DNA from: Lycium barbarum
Lineage: Eukaryota; Streptophyta; Magnoliopsida; Solanales; Solanaceae
Length of the DNA stretch: 64,000 nucleotides
Direction of reading: 5' to 3'
NCBI RefSeq assembly: GCF_019175385.1
Contig: NC_083345.1
Location: forward strand, 117,662,480-117,726,479
Both the position numbers and the translations under genes were made by a program. Positions 22,695-34,235 of the stretch are shown here, one piece after another (within the stretch, counting starts at the first letter, position 1; each line of letters begins with the position of its first letter). The notes beneath the pieces are model-generated. The model was not told the origin of the DNA and made no database searches. It saw only the letters and a program-made list of their open reading frames with translations.

Positions 22695-23495
22695 ATGCTA
22701 CGAGCATGTGTACTTGATTTTTGTGGTAGTTGGGATGACCACTTACCCCTTATTGAGTTTGCATACAACAATAGCTACCATTCCAGTATCCAAATGGCTC
22801 CGTATGAAGCCTTATATGGAAGAAAGTGTAGGTCCCCAATCGGATGGTTTGAAATAGGAGAAGTACAGCTAATAGGCCCTGAATTGATTCAACAAGTGGT
22901 AGAAAAAGTCAAAGTGATCCGAGATCGATTGCTGACAGCCCAAAGTCGCCAAAAGTCTTATGCGGACAACCGGCGGCGAAACTTGGAATTTCAGGTTGAT
23001 GATTGGGTATTTTTGAAGGTGTCGCCAATGAAAGGGGTGATGAGATTTGGAAAGAAAGGGAAGTTAAGTCCTCGATACATTGGACCTTATAAAATTATCC
23101 GCAAGGTGGGTCATATAGCCTACAAATTGGACTTGCCTTCAGAGCTTGAATCAGTTCATCCAGTCTTTCATGTCTCAATGCTCCGCAAGTGTGTTGGAGA
23201 TCCCACGAAAATTGTCCCAATAGATGAAGTCCAAGTGACAGAAAAACTAGCATATGAAGAAATTCCTATTGCCATATTAGACAGTCAAGTACGAAGACTT
23301 TGAAACAAGGAAGTGGCCTCAGTTCAGGTTTTATGGCGAAACAACAACCGGGAAGAAATGACTTGGGAAGCAGAAGAGAGTATGAAGTTCAAGTACCCAC
23401 ATTTATTCCAACCCCCAGAAGAGAATATGAAGTTCAAGTACCCGCATTTATTCCAACCCCCAGAAGAGATTCATGATGAAACACCAAGATTTTGA
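22695..23495 (+). pseudogene. element G integrase C-terminal half with chromodomain (one stop)
   Basis: 267 codons in one frame, broken only by a TGA at 23301-23303 in a place where other copies have Arg or Lys. Blocks in order are [105 protein letters not shown], then the chromodomain: EEIPIAILDSQVRRL, the stop, NKEVASVQVLWRNNNREEMTWE. The catalytic triad itself is upstream of the cut and missing. A 15-residue tandem duplication extends the tail. The chromodomain is thought to direct integration to heterochromatin. It is the best preserved pol stretch in the window, so this is probably a young insertion. Confidence 0.85.
23379..23468 (+). repeat. in-frame 2 x 45-bp duplication in the chromodomain tail
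   Basis: Two copies of a 45-bp unit, 23379-23423 and 23424-23468, differ at few bases. They encode SMKFKYPHLFQPPEE and NMKFKYPHLFQPPEE. The frame is kept. Confidence 0.9.
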
Positions 23496-23683
23496 GGTAT
23501 GTATGCTTACTTTTAGTGTTTTTGGTCGTGTGTGGCCAAATTATAGTTCTATTGTGTTGTGACCCTGTGAGGCAATATTATTATGGGTTGTTGTGATAGG
23601 ATGATAGCGTCATATTACAGGGGAAACTCTGGCAAAATTTTTGTAGAATGCTCGAGTACTTAACATTCGAGGACGAATGTTCC

Positions 23684-23699
23684 AAAAAGTGGGGAAAAA
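23684..23699 (+). other. polypurine tract of element G
   Basis: aaaaagtggggaaaaa directly before the LTR start TGTTACACC, following the usual cattcgaggacgaatgttcc word. Site of plus-strand priming by family analogy. Confidence 0.75.
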
Positions 23700-25252
23700 T
23701 GTTACACCTCGGAACTTGGGTTGCTGAGCGGTGAAGGGACTAATGTAAGTTAAGGTATACATGATGTTCCTACAAGTAAGAAGGGATACTTAATAATTCT
23801 AATTAAGATTCCAAAGAAGTTAGAGGCAAGGGAGAAAAGTTCGTTAAATGAAACTTCACCGCAGTTCTGCGAAAGAGGGGTTCGACGGTCGTTCTTTGTA
23901 CCGTCGGACGGGTCGACGCTTCGTCAATTGTGCCATAGAATTGAGCTAGAAGCTCCGTTGATCAGTTCGACAGACCGTCCTTCTCACCGTAGAGTGAAAG
24001 GAAACGACAGATTGCTCACTGGAAATTTAACGACTTCGACTTCGTCGATCGTACCGTATATCTCGGTCGGGACTGATTTCATAATTTAATATAAGGACCT
24101 TCCCTTCATTTTAATTCATTGCATCTCACTTCTCCACACACCAAGAAACCTCTAGAACCTTCTCCATCATTCATCCACAAGGATTCAAGGGAAAACTAAG
24201 ATCAACTATACCAAATCCATGAAATCAAATGTATGAAACCCATTAAAAGTTCATCTAAGCCAAGAAAACTCAAGAGAAGGGAGTTAGGGTTTTGGTGCAA
24301 GAAGAGAAGTTCCACTCTAAGCTTGTTCATCCATCATCTAAGGTGAGTTTTATGGTCATTCCATGTTTTTAAGGTATTTGAAGGCTAAGACACTTGAATT
24401 GTAGAAAGACATGAAAAATGGGTCATAAATGAGTGAATAGTGTCATTGTTGAGTAGTAATTGGGGTGAATTATGAATATTGGCATGTTGTGATTTTAAAT
24501 AGGTTATGAATGACATTTAGACCATGGGATAAGTATTATGTATGAGAAAACGTGATAATAAGCTATAACTATAATTGTGGAGAATTGAAGGGAAATGGTG
24601 AATTGTGGTAAATGTAGATGATTGATGATTGTTGTTGCGATATTGTGAATATTGTTATGAACGTTTGAGAGTTGATATAGAATGTGGGAAAAGTAGTAGA
24701 AACAAAAGGAAATGCTGCTTAATTTTCCCTAGAAATAGCAAAATGTTCTTATAGCCGATTAACTAAGTTGATGTGAATCCTCTTGAAGGTAGAAGCGCGA
24801 GCATCAAAGGAGAACGATCAAGCGATAGATTAGTTAGGCGTAAAAGGTATGTGAGGATAGTCCTTTCTTTCTATGGCATGAATCCTATAGTATGACTTTC
24901 CTTCCTCTTCATGAATTTCTTACATTCCGAAAAAACTATGAGCCTATGTTCATGAATAGCTATATGAGATAAGAGATATGTTATGAGCCAATAATAATGA
25001 GGATGAGTTAAAGTATAGAGATTCTAGATGTTCATGATATAATGTTCCTATTGAGTTAATGATGTCATTTATTGTATACACTCACCTTATATTCTAATTC
25101 CTTCAAGGTGAGGCAGAATGTTAATGAGTGCTCCATAATGAAATCGAGGGATCACGACCTTACGTCACCCCGATAAAGTATAGTTGTCCTTGAGTCTTTA
25201 TGCATGTACTATAATGAGCATATCATGATGAGCATATTATGATGATGATATA

Positions 25253-25445
25253 ACACCGCGCCTATATGGCCGGGCAGTCACCGCTCAGGCGGGCAGCGTA
25301 TACACCATGGCCAGATGGCATGGGCAGACACCATTAGTGGGCGGCATGATATGGTACCCCGGACGCGGGAGGCCTAGACGCAGGCTAATGCTAATGATTA
25401 TCACACCGATCCGATATTGGCGGGTAGCTTATACATTTATGTATA
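25253..25445 (+). repeat. degenerate minisatellite of ccgggcag / gggcgg units
   Basis: Repeated short GC-rich words (ggccgggcagtcaccg, gcgggcagcg, atgggcagacacc, agtgggcggc) alternate with AT-rich spacers. Units are less regular than at 10198. Confidence 0.5.
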
Positions 25446-25577
25446 TATCATATGATGATGATTATGAGTAAGCCAGCATGCATTATTTCCTTTATATTTG
25501 ACAGTCAGATACAGATGTTCCTTATTGATGCTTCCTTTATTTCATTGACGTATCATTATTGTTTATGCCTCTCATAC

Positions 25578-25635
25578 TCAGTACAATATTCGTACTGACG
25601 TCTGTTTTCTTTAGACACTGTGTTCATGCCCACAG
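25578..25635 (+). other. conserved LTR triple hairpin, best plus-strand copy
   Basis: HP1 is TCAGTAC aatattc GTACTGA (25578-25598). HP2 is GTCT gttttcttt AGAC (25600-25616). HP3 is CTGTG ttcatgcc CACAG (25618-25635), followed by gtagac. It lies 500 bp before the LTR end. Confidence 0.7.
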
Positions 25636-25867
25636 GTAGACAGGGAGGTGATCTTGATCCAGATTCGTAGGAGCTATTAGCTGATTTGAAGAGCACTCCA
25701 TTTTCCGGAGGTGCCATTGATTATTCTTTTGGTATATATGTATATGTATATGTATATGTATGTTTTGGGCACGACGGGGTCCTGTCCTGTCCATATGTCT
25801 AGTACTCTAGTAGAGGCTCGTAGATGCGCAGTGTGGGTAGTATGGTCTCACAAGTTCCTCATTGTAT

Positions 25868-25896
25868 CTATATATATATATATATATATATATATA
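25868..25896. repeat. (TA)n microsatellite
   Basis: About 29 bp of TA repeats between the hairpin group and the LTR end. A (tatatg)n run lies just upstream at 25733-25762. Confidence 0.9.
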
Positions 25897-26434
25897 GGTA
25901 TGAATATTATTTTGATAGCCGAAAGGCTCATGTATATAAAGTAAATATGTTTCAAATGATAATAATTACCATGGTTATAAGCATGAGATGCATGAATGAG
26001 AGCAGATGGGCAGTAGAACGAGTGGTGCTCGGTGGTTAGCCCCGGGTACCCGTCACGGCCCCTAGTCGGGTCGTGACAACGGAGGCCTCGTTGAATGAGT
26101 CAACCCCCGATGCCTTAATTCCAATTTCCCAACCCAAGTCTCGAACTGCATCCGAGTGCATTGGGAACTGAACCAAACACATATATAAGTTCTAAATGAC
26201 CATCCGGACCTCTCGGGATTGATAAAATTCTGAAAAAGGTTCGTTTACCTAAAAGTCATCTTTTGGTCAACTATTTTTCACTTTTACGCCTATATTTCAC
26301 AAAAGTTGCTTGAATCCGATCTAGACACCTCGAAGAGCATGCCAACAGTCCCCTCGAGGCAAAAGTGAGATAATCAATGCTTGAGAACGGGTGACAATGC
26401 TGAAAAGACTATAACAACCAAATGGGTCATTACA

Positions 26435-29400
26435 GTAAGGTAGATGCCTTGACCACATGATTTCCCTTCACCTTCAATGCTTCATCCAGTTTTGCTCCCT
26501 TGATTTTAGCTCATGATATCCGGAGTTTACAACACCTGTTCCTATTGCCTGTCTTCGTTCAATACAAGGAATAGGTTTCTGAACCTGTTTCAACCAATGT
26601 TCCTCCTATTTGATTGTTTTCTTTTTCAGTGTTTCCTTCCTTCTATTTTGAAAGTGAGCAGAATTAATAATGTGTTTTCTCTTTATATCTTGAGCAAGCG
26701 CTATTCATATATCATTCTAGATTTCTCTTCTGGTTCTCTTTCCTGAAAACAATCAAAGGTTGGTTTTAGGCACTCATACAAGCTGGGGTCCCTTTCCTTC
26801 AATCATGGGACGGATTAATTCCTTTTTCTTCCATTCAGGAAGTATCCGTATGAACCTATTCCCAACAACTGTAGCTTTCTTCTTAGCTGACTTGGTGTTC
26901 TTCTTCGCTATCCTCATGTTCTTCACTTATACCTCATGTTCACCACGCATTCAACTCTGCAGTGCCCCATCTTACCCCATAAGGTGCATAACACATCACT
27001 TGACACTCTATGTTCAACCATCCTGTCAAATTCCAATCTTATGGTTCTATTTTGCTTTTGGCTTGTGAGATTTGCCAGCAGTAGTGAGGCTTGAGTCCAT
27101 TGATTAGCCTTTTCAAGGTCACACTCTACTTGAAGCAGTTTGGAGCTAATATCTTTGGATTTTATTCTTTCTAAATGTAGCTCCTTCTTTGCCCTTTGCA
27201 ATTCAAACTCAACCTCCAATTCTTCAGTGTTCACTGATATAGTTCACTTTTACGCGGGTGCATAAAAGCTACTAAGAGGTTATGGACTCTATTTGGATTT
27301 TATATTTTTTAGAGCTGCCACCTAATTTATTGGTAAATCAAACAAAAGAAAAATTCTTTATAAATCAAAGTTCGAGGTAAGGGTTCTGGTGATCCTCTAG
27401 GGAAGGTTTTAAGCATGCTAGTATTAAGGATCCGTAGAATACGGTTGACCTTCGAGCTTCAATGTGTGATTAATTGTGATTACTTTCGAAAAATGTTTTC
27501 TTTCTTGCAAAATTGTCATGTCAATATCATAACTCCTTCTTTTGGCAAAATATTTACGGAAAAGAGTTGTTTTTATTTTTGGAAAATGTTTGTAAGGGTT
27601 GAAGTCACTTCATTTCCGGACCAAAACACACTTAAGATATTTTCTTATGTAGAGTTTCCACTAATTTGATCCAATATCATGATTCTATCCTTATAAGTTT
27701 ATATACATATATGTATTTTTTGGAAAAATGGAGTATATCTCCTTTTTTAAAAATAGCATAGGTATTAGAAGTATACATAAAGAAAAGGATTTCACTTATT
27801 TAATCATTATAGCTCATTTAAGGTCAACCACATTCCATACCAAAGCCATCTTCCCAACCTTGGGTTTGAAGGAAATTCCAATCATTTTAATTCATTTAAG
27901 TTGGGTCTAAACCAAACTAAGCTTTGGAAAATTGTTTTAAAGCCCAAGACTTATCCACAAATTTTTTTTTCCACTTTCCTTTCTCAAACTCTTTAAATCA
28001 TGAAATATACTTTAAAGATATTATTTAAAGGTAATAAATTTTTTGTATAAGAAAATATTTTTTCACTTTTATCTACTTTTAAACAAATGGAATACAACTC
28101 ATTTATCTTTCAGGTCCACTTTGAAACATATTCGAGTCCCTATCCGTATCGTTTACCTAAATACTAGGTTGCAACTTATAAGGGTTTCAATATTAACGCA
28201 AATGTTTTTTTACATGTTCATACAAAACTAAGGTAAACATATAATTAAGGGAAGAGAAAGAAAGTTTAGCTTGTTGGCCTTGGGCCCAAATCCTTTAGCA
28301 TTCCTATTCCAACTCCAAAGCTCTAAGCATCCAATTCTTTTACTTTGTCTTTAAGCTTTGCTCCACAGGTTCGCTTTATTTGTACCTCGCACAATGAAGA
28401 GAAAATTAGTTAGTCAAAATGATATGCCATCCCATTAGGGTGACGTTTATGAAGATAATAATAATATTCCTCGAACTCATATCAAACTTTGAGAGCTTTG
28501 ATTACGGAGGCTCAGACTTGTGTTTTCGAAAGTGGTAAAGGAATCTAAAAAATGGCTGGGCTACAAACTAGTGGTCATTCTAGTTGTCTCGGCAAACGCA
28601 TATTGGTTCGTACCTCGTGATACTATTATGAGGTCATCATCGCCTAAACTGAGGGACAACCTTTCCGGAAAGGGCATGGCCTCAAATTAAATTTTCTCAT
28701 CGACCCAAGTGTAGTATTCGTTCAAATCAGTAAATTTTCCATCAAGTGTAGCAATCTGTTCATATTTTCAGAGAAAAAATAACAAGCTGTAACAAAGCAG
28801 CCGCAGATAGCAGTGGCAAAATAGCAGCCAAAGTACCAACACAGGCAACTGTAGGCAGCCACAAGCATCAACAAATGTGGCAGTAAATGGCAATACTCCT
28901 CCATTCCAAAGTATAGCAGAAACTCAACTTCAACAACAATAAATTCCAGCAAAATGCAATAAAAGATTCATCGAAAACATAGCAACTAAAGGTACAACCA
29001 ACTGTTGGCGAAAATGTAACAGTAAATGGCCAAAAATGCAATAGTGAATGGCCAAATGATTCAGCAGTTGGCTGCTTTAAGATATAGCAACCAGTAACAA
29101 CAAATGATAGCATCTTGATCATAATAGTGGCTCAATCAACAACATAGCAGCTACCAAAAGGAAACAACAGTAGGTTTAAACCTACTCAGGTGCAGGAAAA
29201 TTATAGCAACAAACTATAGTAGTAGCCATTCTCATAACAAGGTAGCATGTTAATCAAAACAACAGCAATGGACATTAAAATGCAGCAGCTAGCAACAACT
29301 GTAGTTACTGCTCATGTATTGTCATAGCTTGCGACATCGAAATGTTAAATGTTCTTGGTGCTTTACTCTATTGTGCTCAGACCATGCCAAGAAAGAAAGA

Positions 29401-31168
29401 AGGTAAAGAATGAGTATCATAACACAGAAGAAATTAACAAAATAAATCAAACGATGCACTTCATTAATTATCATAACTTTGCTTGAATTTGGAAGATAGA
29501 TTAAGGTGATAAACAATCAAGTTCGAAAACTATCAAATATGTATTTTTGATGAGCAGCGACGGGGCGACGAACATTGAGTCGATCGCTTTTCACCACGAC
29601 GACCAAAACTATTCCGACGAATCGGAAAAGAGACCCAAAAATTAAACTTGAGCGAGAACCCATTCTCGAAACACAAGGCCTTGCTGAGTTTCTGAGGGGT
29701 TCAAGCTCCTGTGGGTGTAAAAACCCTTTGTCGCTATGAAAAACCCGACTGTTGGTGTCCAAAAACCATTTTTTGTGAAATGAAGAAATGGGTTATATTT
29801 ATAGAGGGCCAATTCTAGGGTTTCAGGAGTTCAAATTTGATGTGGGACAAATGTTTGGATGTGAAAATCGCCTATAACCATTTGAAATCCGAAAAAGAAA
29901 AGCAAAAATAAAAGCATGTTACCGTTGATTTACGGAAGAGAAAACAACTTTGCATTGAAAGCTTTCCTAAAATAGTGAGGCAATGACTGATTCTTGGAAA
30001 AAACACGTTGAAATTTAGTCGAATATGGCATCGGCCAGCTGTGATTTTGCTGGTTCTAGCATTAGGGTTCGTTTGGTCTAAGCTCTTGTCGTTGCTGTGT
30101 TTTGAAAAGAAGGGGAGTAGGGATTTTTAATTGAAATCCGGGTCGGGTCAGGGAATCAGGCTAGACCAAAATTGGTTTGGGGAATGAAAAGAGTGGCTAT
30201 AATTGCATTTAAAACATAGTCGATCTTGTTTCAATTGTAACCAAAAGCTTGTCTAATATAACCAATTGAAACCCAATCCTTGTAAAATCAAACCAACCTG
30301 TTAAATTTAGACTAATTGAGATAAATTAATTATCCAATTAATTAGCTAAGCTTCTTGAATCTAACAAAGTAGATATGACTTTCAATTGACAATTAAAAAT
30401 ACGTACTTAATTCAAACCCTTGTTTTTCAATTAAATTGATTTTCGATTTGATAAATGGACATAATTAATGCTTAAAATTATACGCAAAATATACAAAATA
30501 TATTAGGGTATTTTGCCAATGAAAAATGGCAAAATATCACCAAAGGTCTTTTAGAAAGTATTTTTGATTTTCTAAATAGTTCTTTTACTTTGTTTGTGAT
30601 TAAAGAAGCTTAACTAGTTAATTTGAATTTTTGAAGGGAAAAAATTGGGTGTCAACATTCACCTCATGCTCTATTGTTCTAAGTGCGAGCTTTAGAACCT
30701 CAGATTGTAGACCCAGGATGGATGAACCTAGTTGAGCGACCTGTTCTTATAATAGCGGATTTTCCTTCTCATTTTTTACTCTTCTTTCCTCATTCTTCAA
30801 TAATTAATCCTCTATGCAAGTAAACTTAGTGAGTGATTGATCTTTTCTTGTGGTCATCTCATCAATCAGGTCTTCCATCAAGGATATAGTTCCTTCTTTA
30901 GACAACACATCTAAATTGTCTTTGAGCTCACATGTGATTACCTTGAAGTCTTCATCCATATCCGTCTCTGAGTTATTATTAGCCATGAGTGCAGTGAGGT
31001 CAGCCTCATTTCATGAGTTATTATCAGAGCCCTTGCTTGCTTCTTCTTTTACCGTTTCTGCTTTTTGCTTTTTCCATCCTATCTCCTATTGTGGGCTGTC
31101 CTTGATCAGGTGATCAGCTTCTTTACACTTGAAACATAAGGGTGGAACATCTTACTGTACCTGTTCTA
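26435..31168 (-). pseudogene. Sirevirus-like (Ty1/copia) gag, broken and split by a solo LTR
   Basis: Read from 31168 down, a zinc knuckle comes first (CFKCKEADHLIKDS; the last Cys is Ser), then MANNNSETDMDEDFKV and TISLMEDLIDEMTTRKDQSL. At 30662/27234 a solo LTR with TSD ttcac interrupts. Reading resumes with LEVEFELQRAKKELHLERIK (coiled-coil-like), ANQWTQASLLL and a second decayed knuckle, LCTLWGKMGHCRVEC. Downstream near 26770 the minus strand encodes a GPQLVWVPKTN-like end, typical in my memory of Sirevirus gag-pol. The N-terminal capsid part and 5' leader are missing. Stops and frameshifts are present. The part at 26435-26750 is not recognisable. Confidence 0.65.
27235..30657 (-). repeat. 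solo LTR, 3423 bp, Tat/Ogre-like, TSD ttcac
   Basis: The minus-strand copy starts TGTTGACACCCAATTTT and ends CTATATCA. ttcac is found on both sides (27230-27234 and 30658-30662). On the minus strand a TATA box (ctataaatata, about 29795-29806) lies about 850 bp into the LTR. The length and the TGTTGACACCC start suggest the Tat branch (Ogre-like) of gypsy, by memory. It has none of the hairpins of the other LTRs. A stretch rich in agcag and aatggcc words (28740-29300) is the only repetitive part. No coding region is supported. Confidence 0.7.
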
Positions 31169-34100
31169 TGCTAGCATCTGTGCCAAATAATAAACTGCAA
31201 GTAAGTAAAGGACACACGATATTTATATCGAAACCAGCTAGCTCAAAAAGTGATAAAAACCATAGCCTATAGACCTATAGGATTTACCCATCAACTTCAA
31301 TACAATTTAGCCAACAGCAGATTAAGTTACACACTCTGCAAACTAATCTCTACATCGGCCTTACTACCTAAACTCTAACTAGCAAGCTATCTCCAAGTAC
31401 TAAACTTCCTAATTGGAGTTACAATTGTTTGTATCTATTTTAATGCTTCTATAATGAGCTGATAAAGTACACTTGATAGCACAAACCTATTACACAAATC
31501 TAGAATTTAGAACTGGGAAACATTATGCAGTAAAACAGCTCCATCGATCCTTCTCTGTGTAATTAGGACGCAACCCCAGATTCTTTAACATGTTGGATAT
31601 ATCTTTTGATAACACAATATACTAAACTCTCTCTTCGTGGGTGCACAAAATTCTTCTTGGAAAGACCTAGATATATATAGATCTTGATGCTCCGCGGTTC
31701 GATTAACACGAAACTCTGTCCTAGTCGATCAATGACATGTAATAGGGTTTGTGTAGTATTTGGATTCTTGCCTTGGTGAGTATACTTCTAATACATATAG
31801 AAGGCTTACTAATCCATACAAATATGGTAAGGAGTCTTTCATACTTGACCGCCAAGTTCTTTCCATAATTCTGCAAATCCTAGTTGTTTTAGGACTTGCC
31901 CTAGTACATGTTCACGAACCTGTTTCATTCACCTGGTTTGTCTGTCTCTGAATCTCTGCAGTGTCTGAGATAGAACAGGTTTATAAACCTATTTCATCAT
32001 CCCTTTCTTGTTCATACTTTCTATTTCTTCTTGAGTCTGCTTGTGGTATGGATGATGGAATATGTTGACATACCCATTTCATTGATCTGTGTTGTTCTAT
32101 GTCTGTCTTTTTCACATCCAATTATGCATTACTGGAATAAATCATGTTTTGAACCTTGACTCACTCTTTGACTTCTGGTTTTGTTCTTGCTCTTTGATGG
32201 AACATGTTTGCAGACCTGGTTGTTCTGTTAAGCTGATACACATGCTTTGTCTGTAAACTTTTTAACTGAACAATTTCTTCCTTCTGAACATTGTCTTCTA
32301 AGTCACTTCACCTCTCTTCACTGCTGAGTCATTCAACCAATGCACTTGATGACCTATGACCATTCATCCCCTGTACATGATGACTCTTTTGTATAGAATA
32401 GCTTGCTCCTTTGTATAGAACAACTTGCATACATTTTCTATTTATTCAATGAACTACCTCTTCTGTTACGCCTCGCACTTTTATAGCATGATTATGCTAC
32501 GTACTTCACCTTATTAATTGAGTATCAAAGACATTCCATGAAGTTTTGGAAGGCACAAGCCATGGGAAGAACGTAACAGTGAAGTAAAGGGTGCATTACG
32601 ATCTCGTAAGTCGTAACTGGGAAGGACAACCTTGGAACCAAAGGATATGACTATTATCAAGTATGATCAATGATAAATATCATGTATGGAGAGTTTTGGA
32701 AGATTCTGGGACAAAGCAAAGCGAAGAAAATAAGTTTGTTGAAATTTTGGGAAAAAAGTTGGCAGAATTTTGGGTCAGCATTGGAGGGGTATATCTCCGT
32801 GTATATAAGGAGTTTTAAGGTATTTCACAAGACTAAAATGAAATTATTCGAGTCTAGTTTCCAACGCAACAAACCGTTAGTCAATGCGACATCAGAGCAG
32901 GAAGGTATGGACATTACAAGTTAGGAGGACGAAGCAGAAAAACGCTGCTTCAGTAACCGGGTGCTACAGTAACCCGACCCACACACACCTATAAATACCC
33001 CTATAACCCATTAATTTTCATCAATTTTCACCATTTTCTCATCCTCCCCACTTCTAAAGAGTTCTTGAACAGCTCTTGAGAGTTATATAATTCTCCACAA
33101 CTTTCCACAACTTTCTATAATTTTCCCCAATCCTCCATAATACTCCATAACCCTCCATAATCTTCCACAACCTTTCATATCATCAAGAGATAATATCAAC
33201 ATCAAAATCTCAAAGAAAATTCATGGAAGATAATTATTCTTGTTTCTCTTCAAGGCGGTGATGAACTTGATCTTGGAAAGGGGTGAATGAAGTGAAATTC
33301 TTCCACTATAAGGTATGTGTTTCCTATTATTTACATGATTGAGATGATGTAAAGATTTAGAAATTCTAAGAAAGGAAAGAATCGTAGGATAAAAATTATA
33401 AAGAGGTGAATTGAAGTTGATGGCCATGAGGTGAGTTTGAAAGAGAATTTTGGATTAATTTGAGACTAAATTGAATATAATTCTTTGATTATGGTATTAT
33501 GAATATTGTTATGGTTGGTTGGAAAATTGGAGAAACATTGTGTGCAATGTTTTATGGAATATATTGGTATTGATATTGTTGTTGATATTGTTGGTATTAT
33601 TTGGGAGTTGTTTTGGTATTTGGAGGAGGTAAAGAATATAGGGGAGATGCTGCCCGAATTTCGGCAGATGCTAAAAAGATTTCATTTGAATGCTTGAGAC
33701 AAGTGTATGATATTGAGCCTAATGATAACATGGATGGTTTAGGTGTAGAGTTGCGAGCTTGGAAGAATAAACGTTGAACGACTAAGGCGATCGAAAAGGT
33801 ATGTTAAGGCTAGTCCCTTTATTTCTAAAGGCATGATTCTTTTCTTATGAATCCGCACATTTTTTCCATAACGTCCTTATTTCCCAAAAGCTAGAAGTTC
33901 ATGATTCCCAAAGTTCTTATATTGCTAAAGATAGATGTTCCCTATGATGATAATGATGATGATGATGATCCCATTTCTAGAGATTACAAAGTTTACGGTT
34001 TGATGCTATTATGAGATTATTGAGTTTATTTCATGACCTTTTTGATTTTATTCATTGTTGTTGGTCTCACCTCATGTTACTTGTTCCTTCAAGGTCAGAT

Positions 34101-34235
34101 AGAGCTATAATGATTGTTCCATAATATAAACCGGAGGTTATCGACCTTAGGTCACTCTGATAGAGAAGTAACATTTAATTGGGCCCTCGTGCATGTTATA
34201 TGTATTTATATATGTGTAATTTAGATACTTAGCGA

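Larger units (their letters stand above)
22692..26078 (+). mobile_element. 5'-truncated Ty3/gypsy element G (integrase end, 3' UTR, 3' LTR)
   Basis: It begins abruptly inside integrase, without 5' LTR, gag or RT, and runs to a complete 3' LTR. The left joint shares about 3 bp (agg) between the E LTR and the integrase sequence, and about 80 bp of E LTR present in the other copy (around 12110-12178) is missing here. Both points suggest end-joining or deletion rather than ordinary integration; no TSD is found. Confidence 0.75.
23700..26078 (+). repeat. 3' LTR of element G, 2379 bp
   Basis: Starts TGTTACACCTCGG and ends CGGGTCGTGACA. It is the same subfamily as solo LTR 13807-16291. A CG-rich U3 block with ttcgacggtcg and ccgtcggacgg words (23880-24060) precedes ttaatataagg near 24085. 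Then come the aggtatgt motif (24845), a GC-rich minisatellite (25253-25445), the triple hairpin (25578-25635) and a (TA)n tract (25868-25896). Confidence 0.88.
8042..26434 (-). mobile_element. Ty3/gypsy chromovirus element E, full span with nested insertions
   Basis: On the minus strand the order is 5' LTR (26434-20164), primer site, gag, protease, RT, RNase H, integrase, chromodomain-like tail, 3' LTR (12535-8042). Three later insertions split it: a truncated gypsy element in the 5' LTR (22692-26078), a solo LTR in integrase (13807-16291) and a solo LTR in the 3' LTR (8088-11208). The bases next to its outer ends are aattg (left) and gtaag (right), which do not match, so one side may have been rearranged or the two ends came from different copies. 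Confidence 0.75.
20164..26434 (-). repeat. 5' LTR of element E, split by truncated element G
   Basis: The low end is TGTCATGACC next to the primer site and the high end is GGGTCATTACA at 26434. The insert 22692-26078 divides it: the sequence on both sides matches the uninterrupted 3' LTR at 12090-12190. Without the insert it is about 2.88 kb. Inside are a (TA)n tract (20302-20366), hairpin HP1 (20649-20668), terminal hairpin ACTTACC / GGTAAGT (20197-20220), a minisatellite (21410-21610) and a CG-rich U3 block (22490-22640). Confidence 0.8.

Noticed and set aside
26513..27068. Plus-strand frames near 26513-27068 as host genes
   Set aside because: The minus strand encodes Sirevirus gag features across part of this region; the plus frames have no domain.
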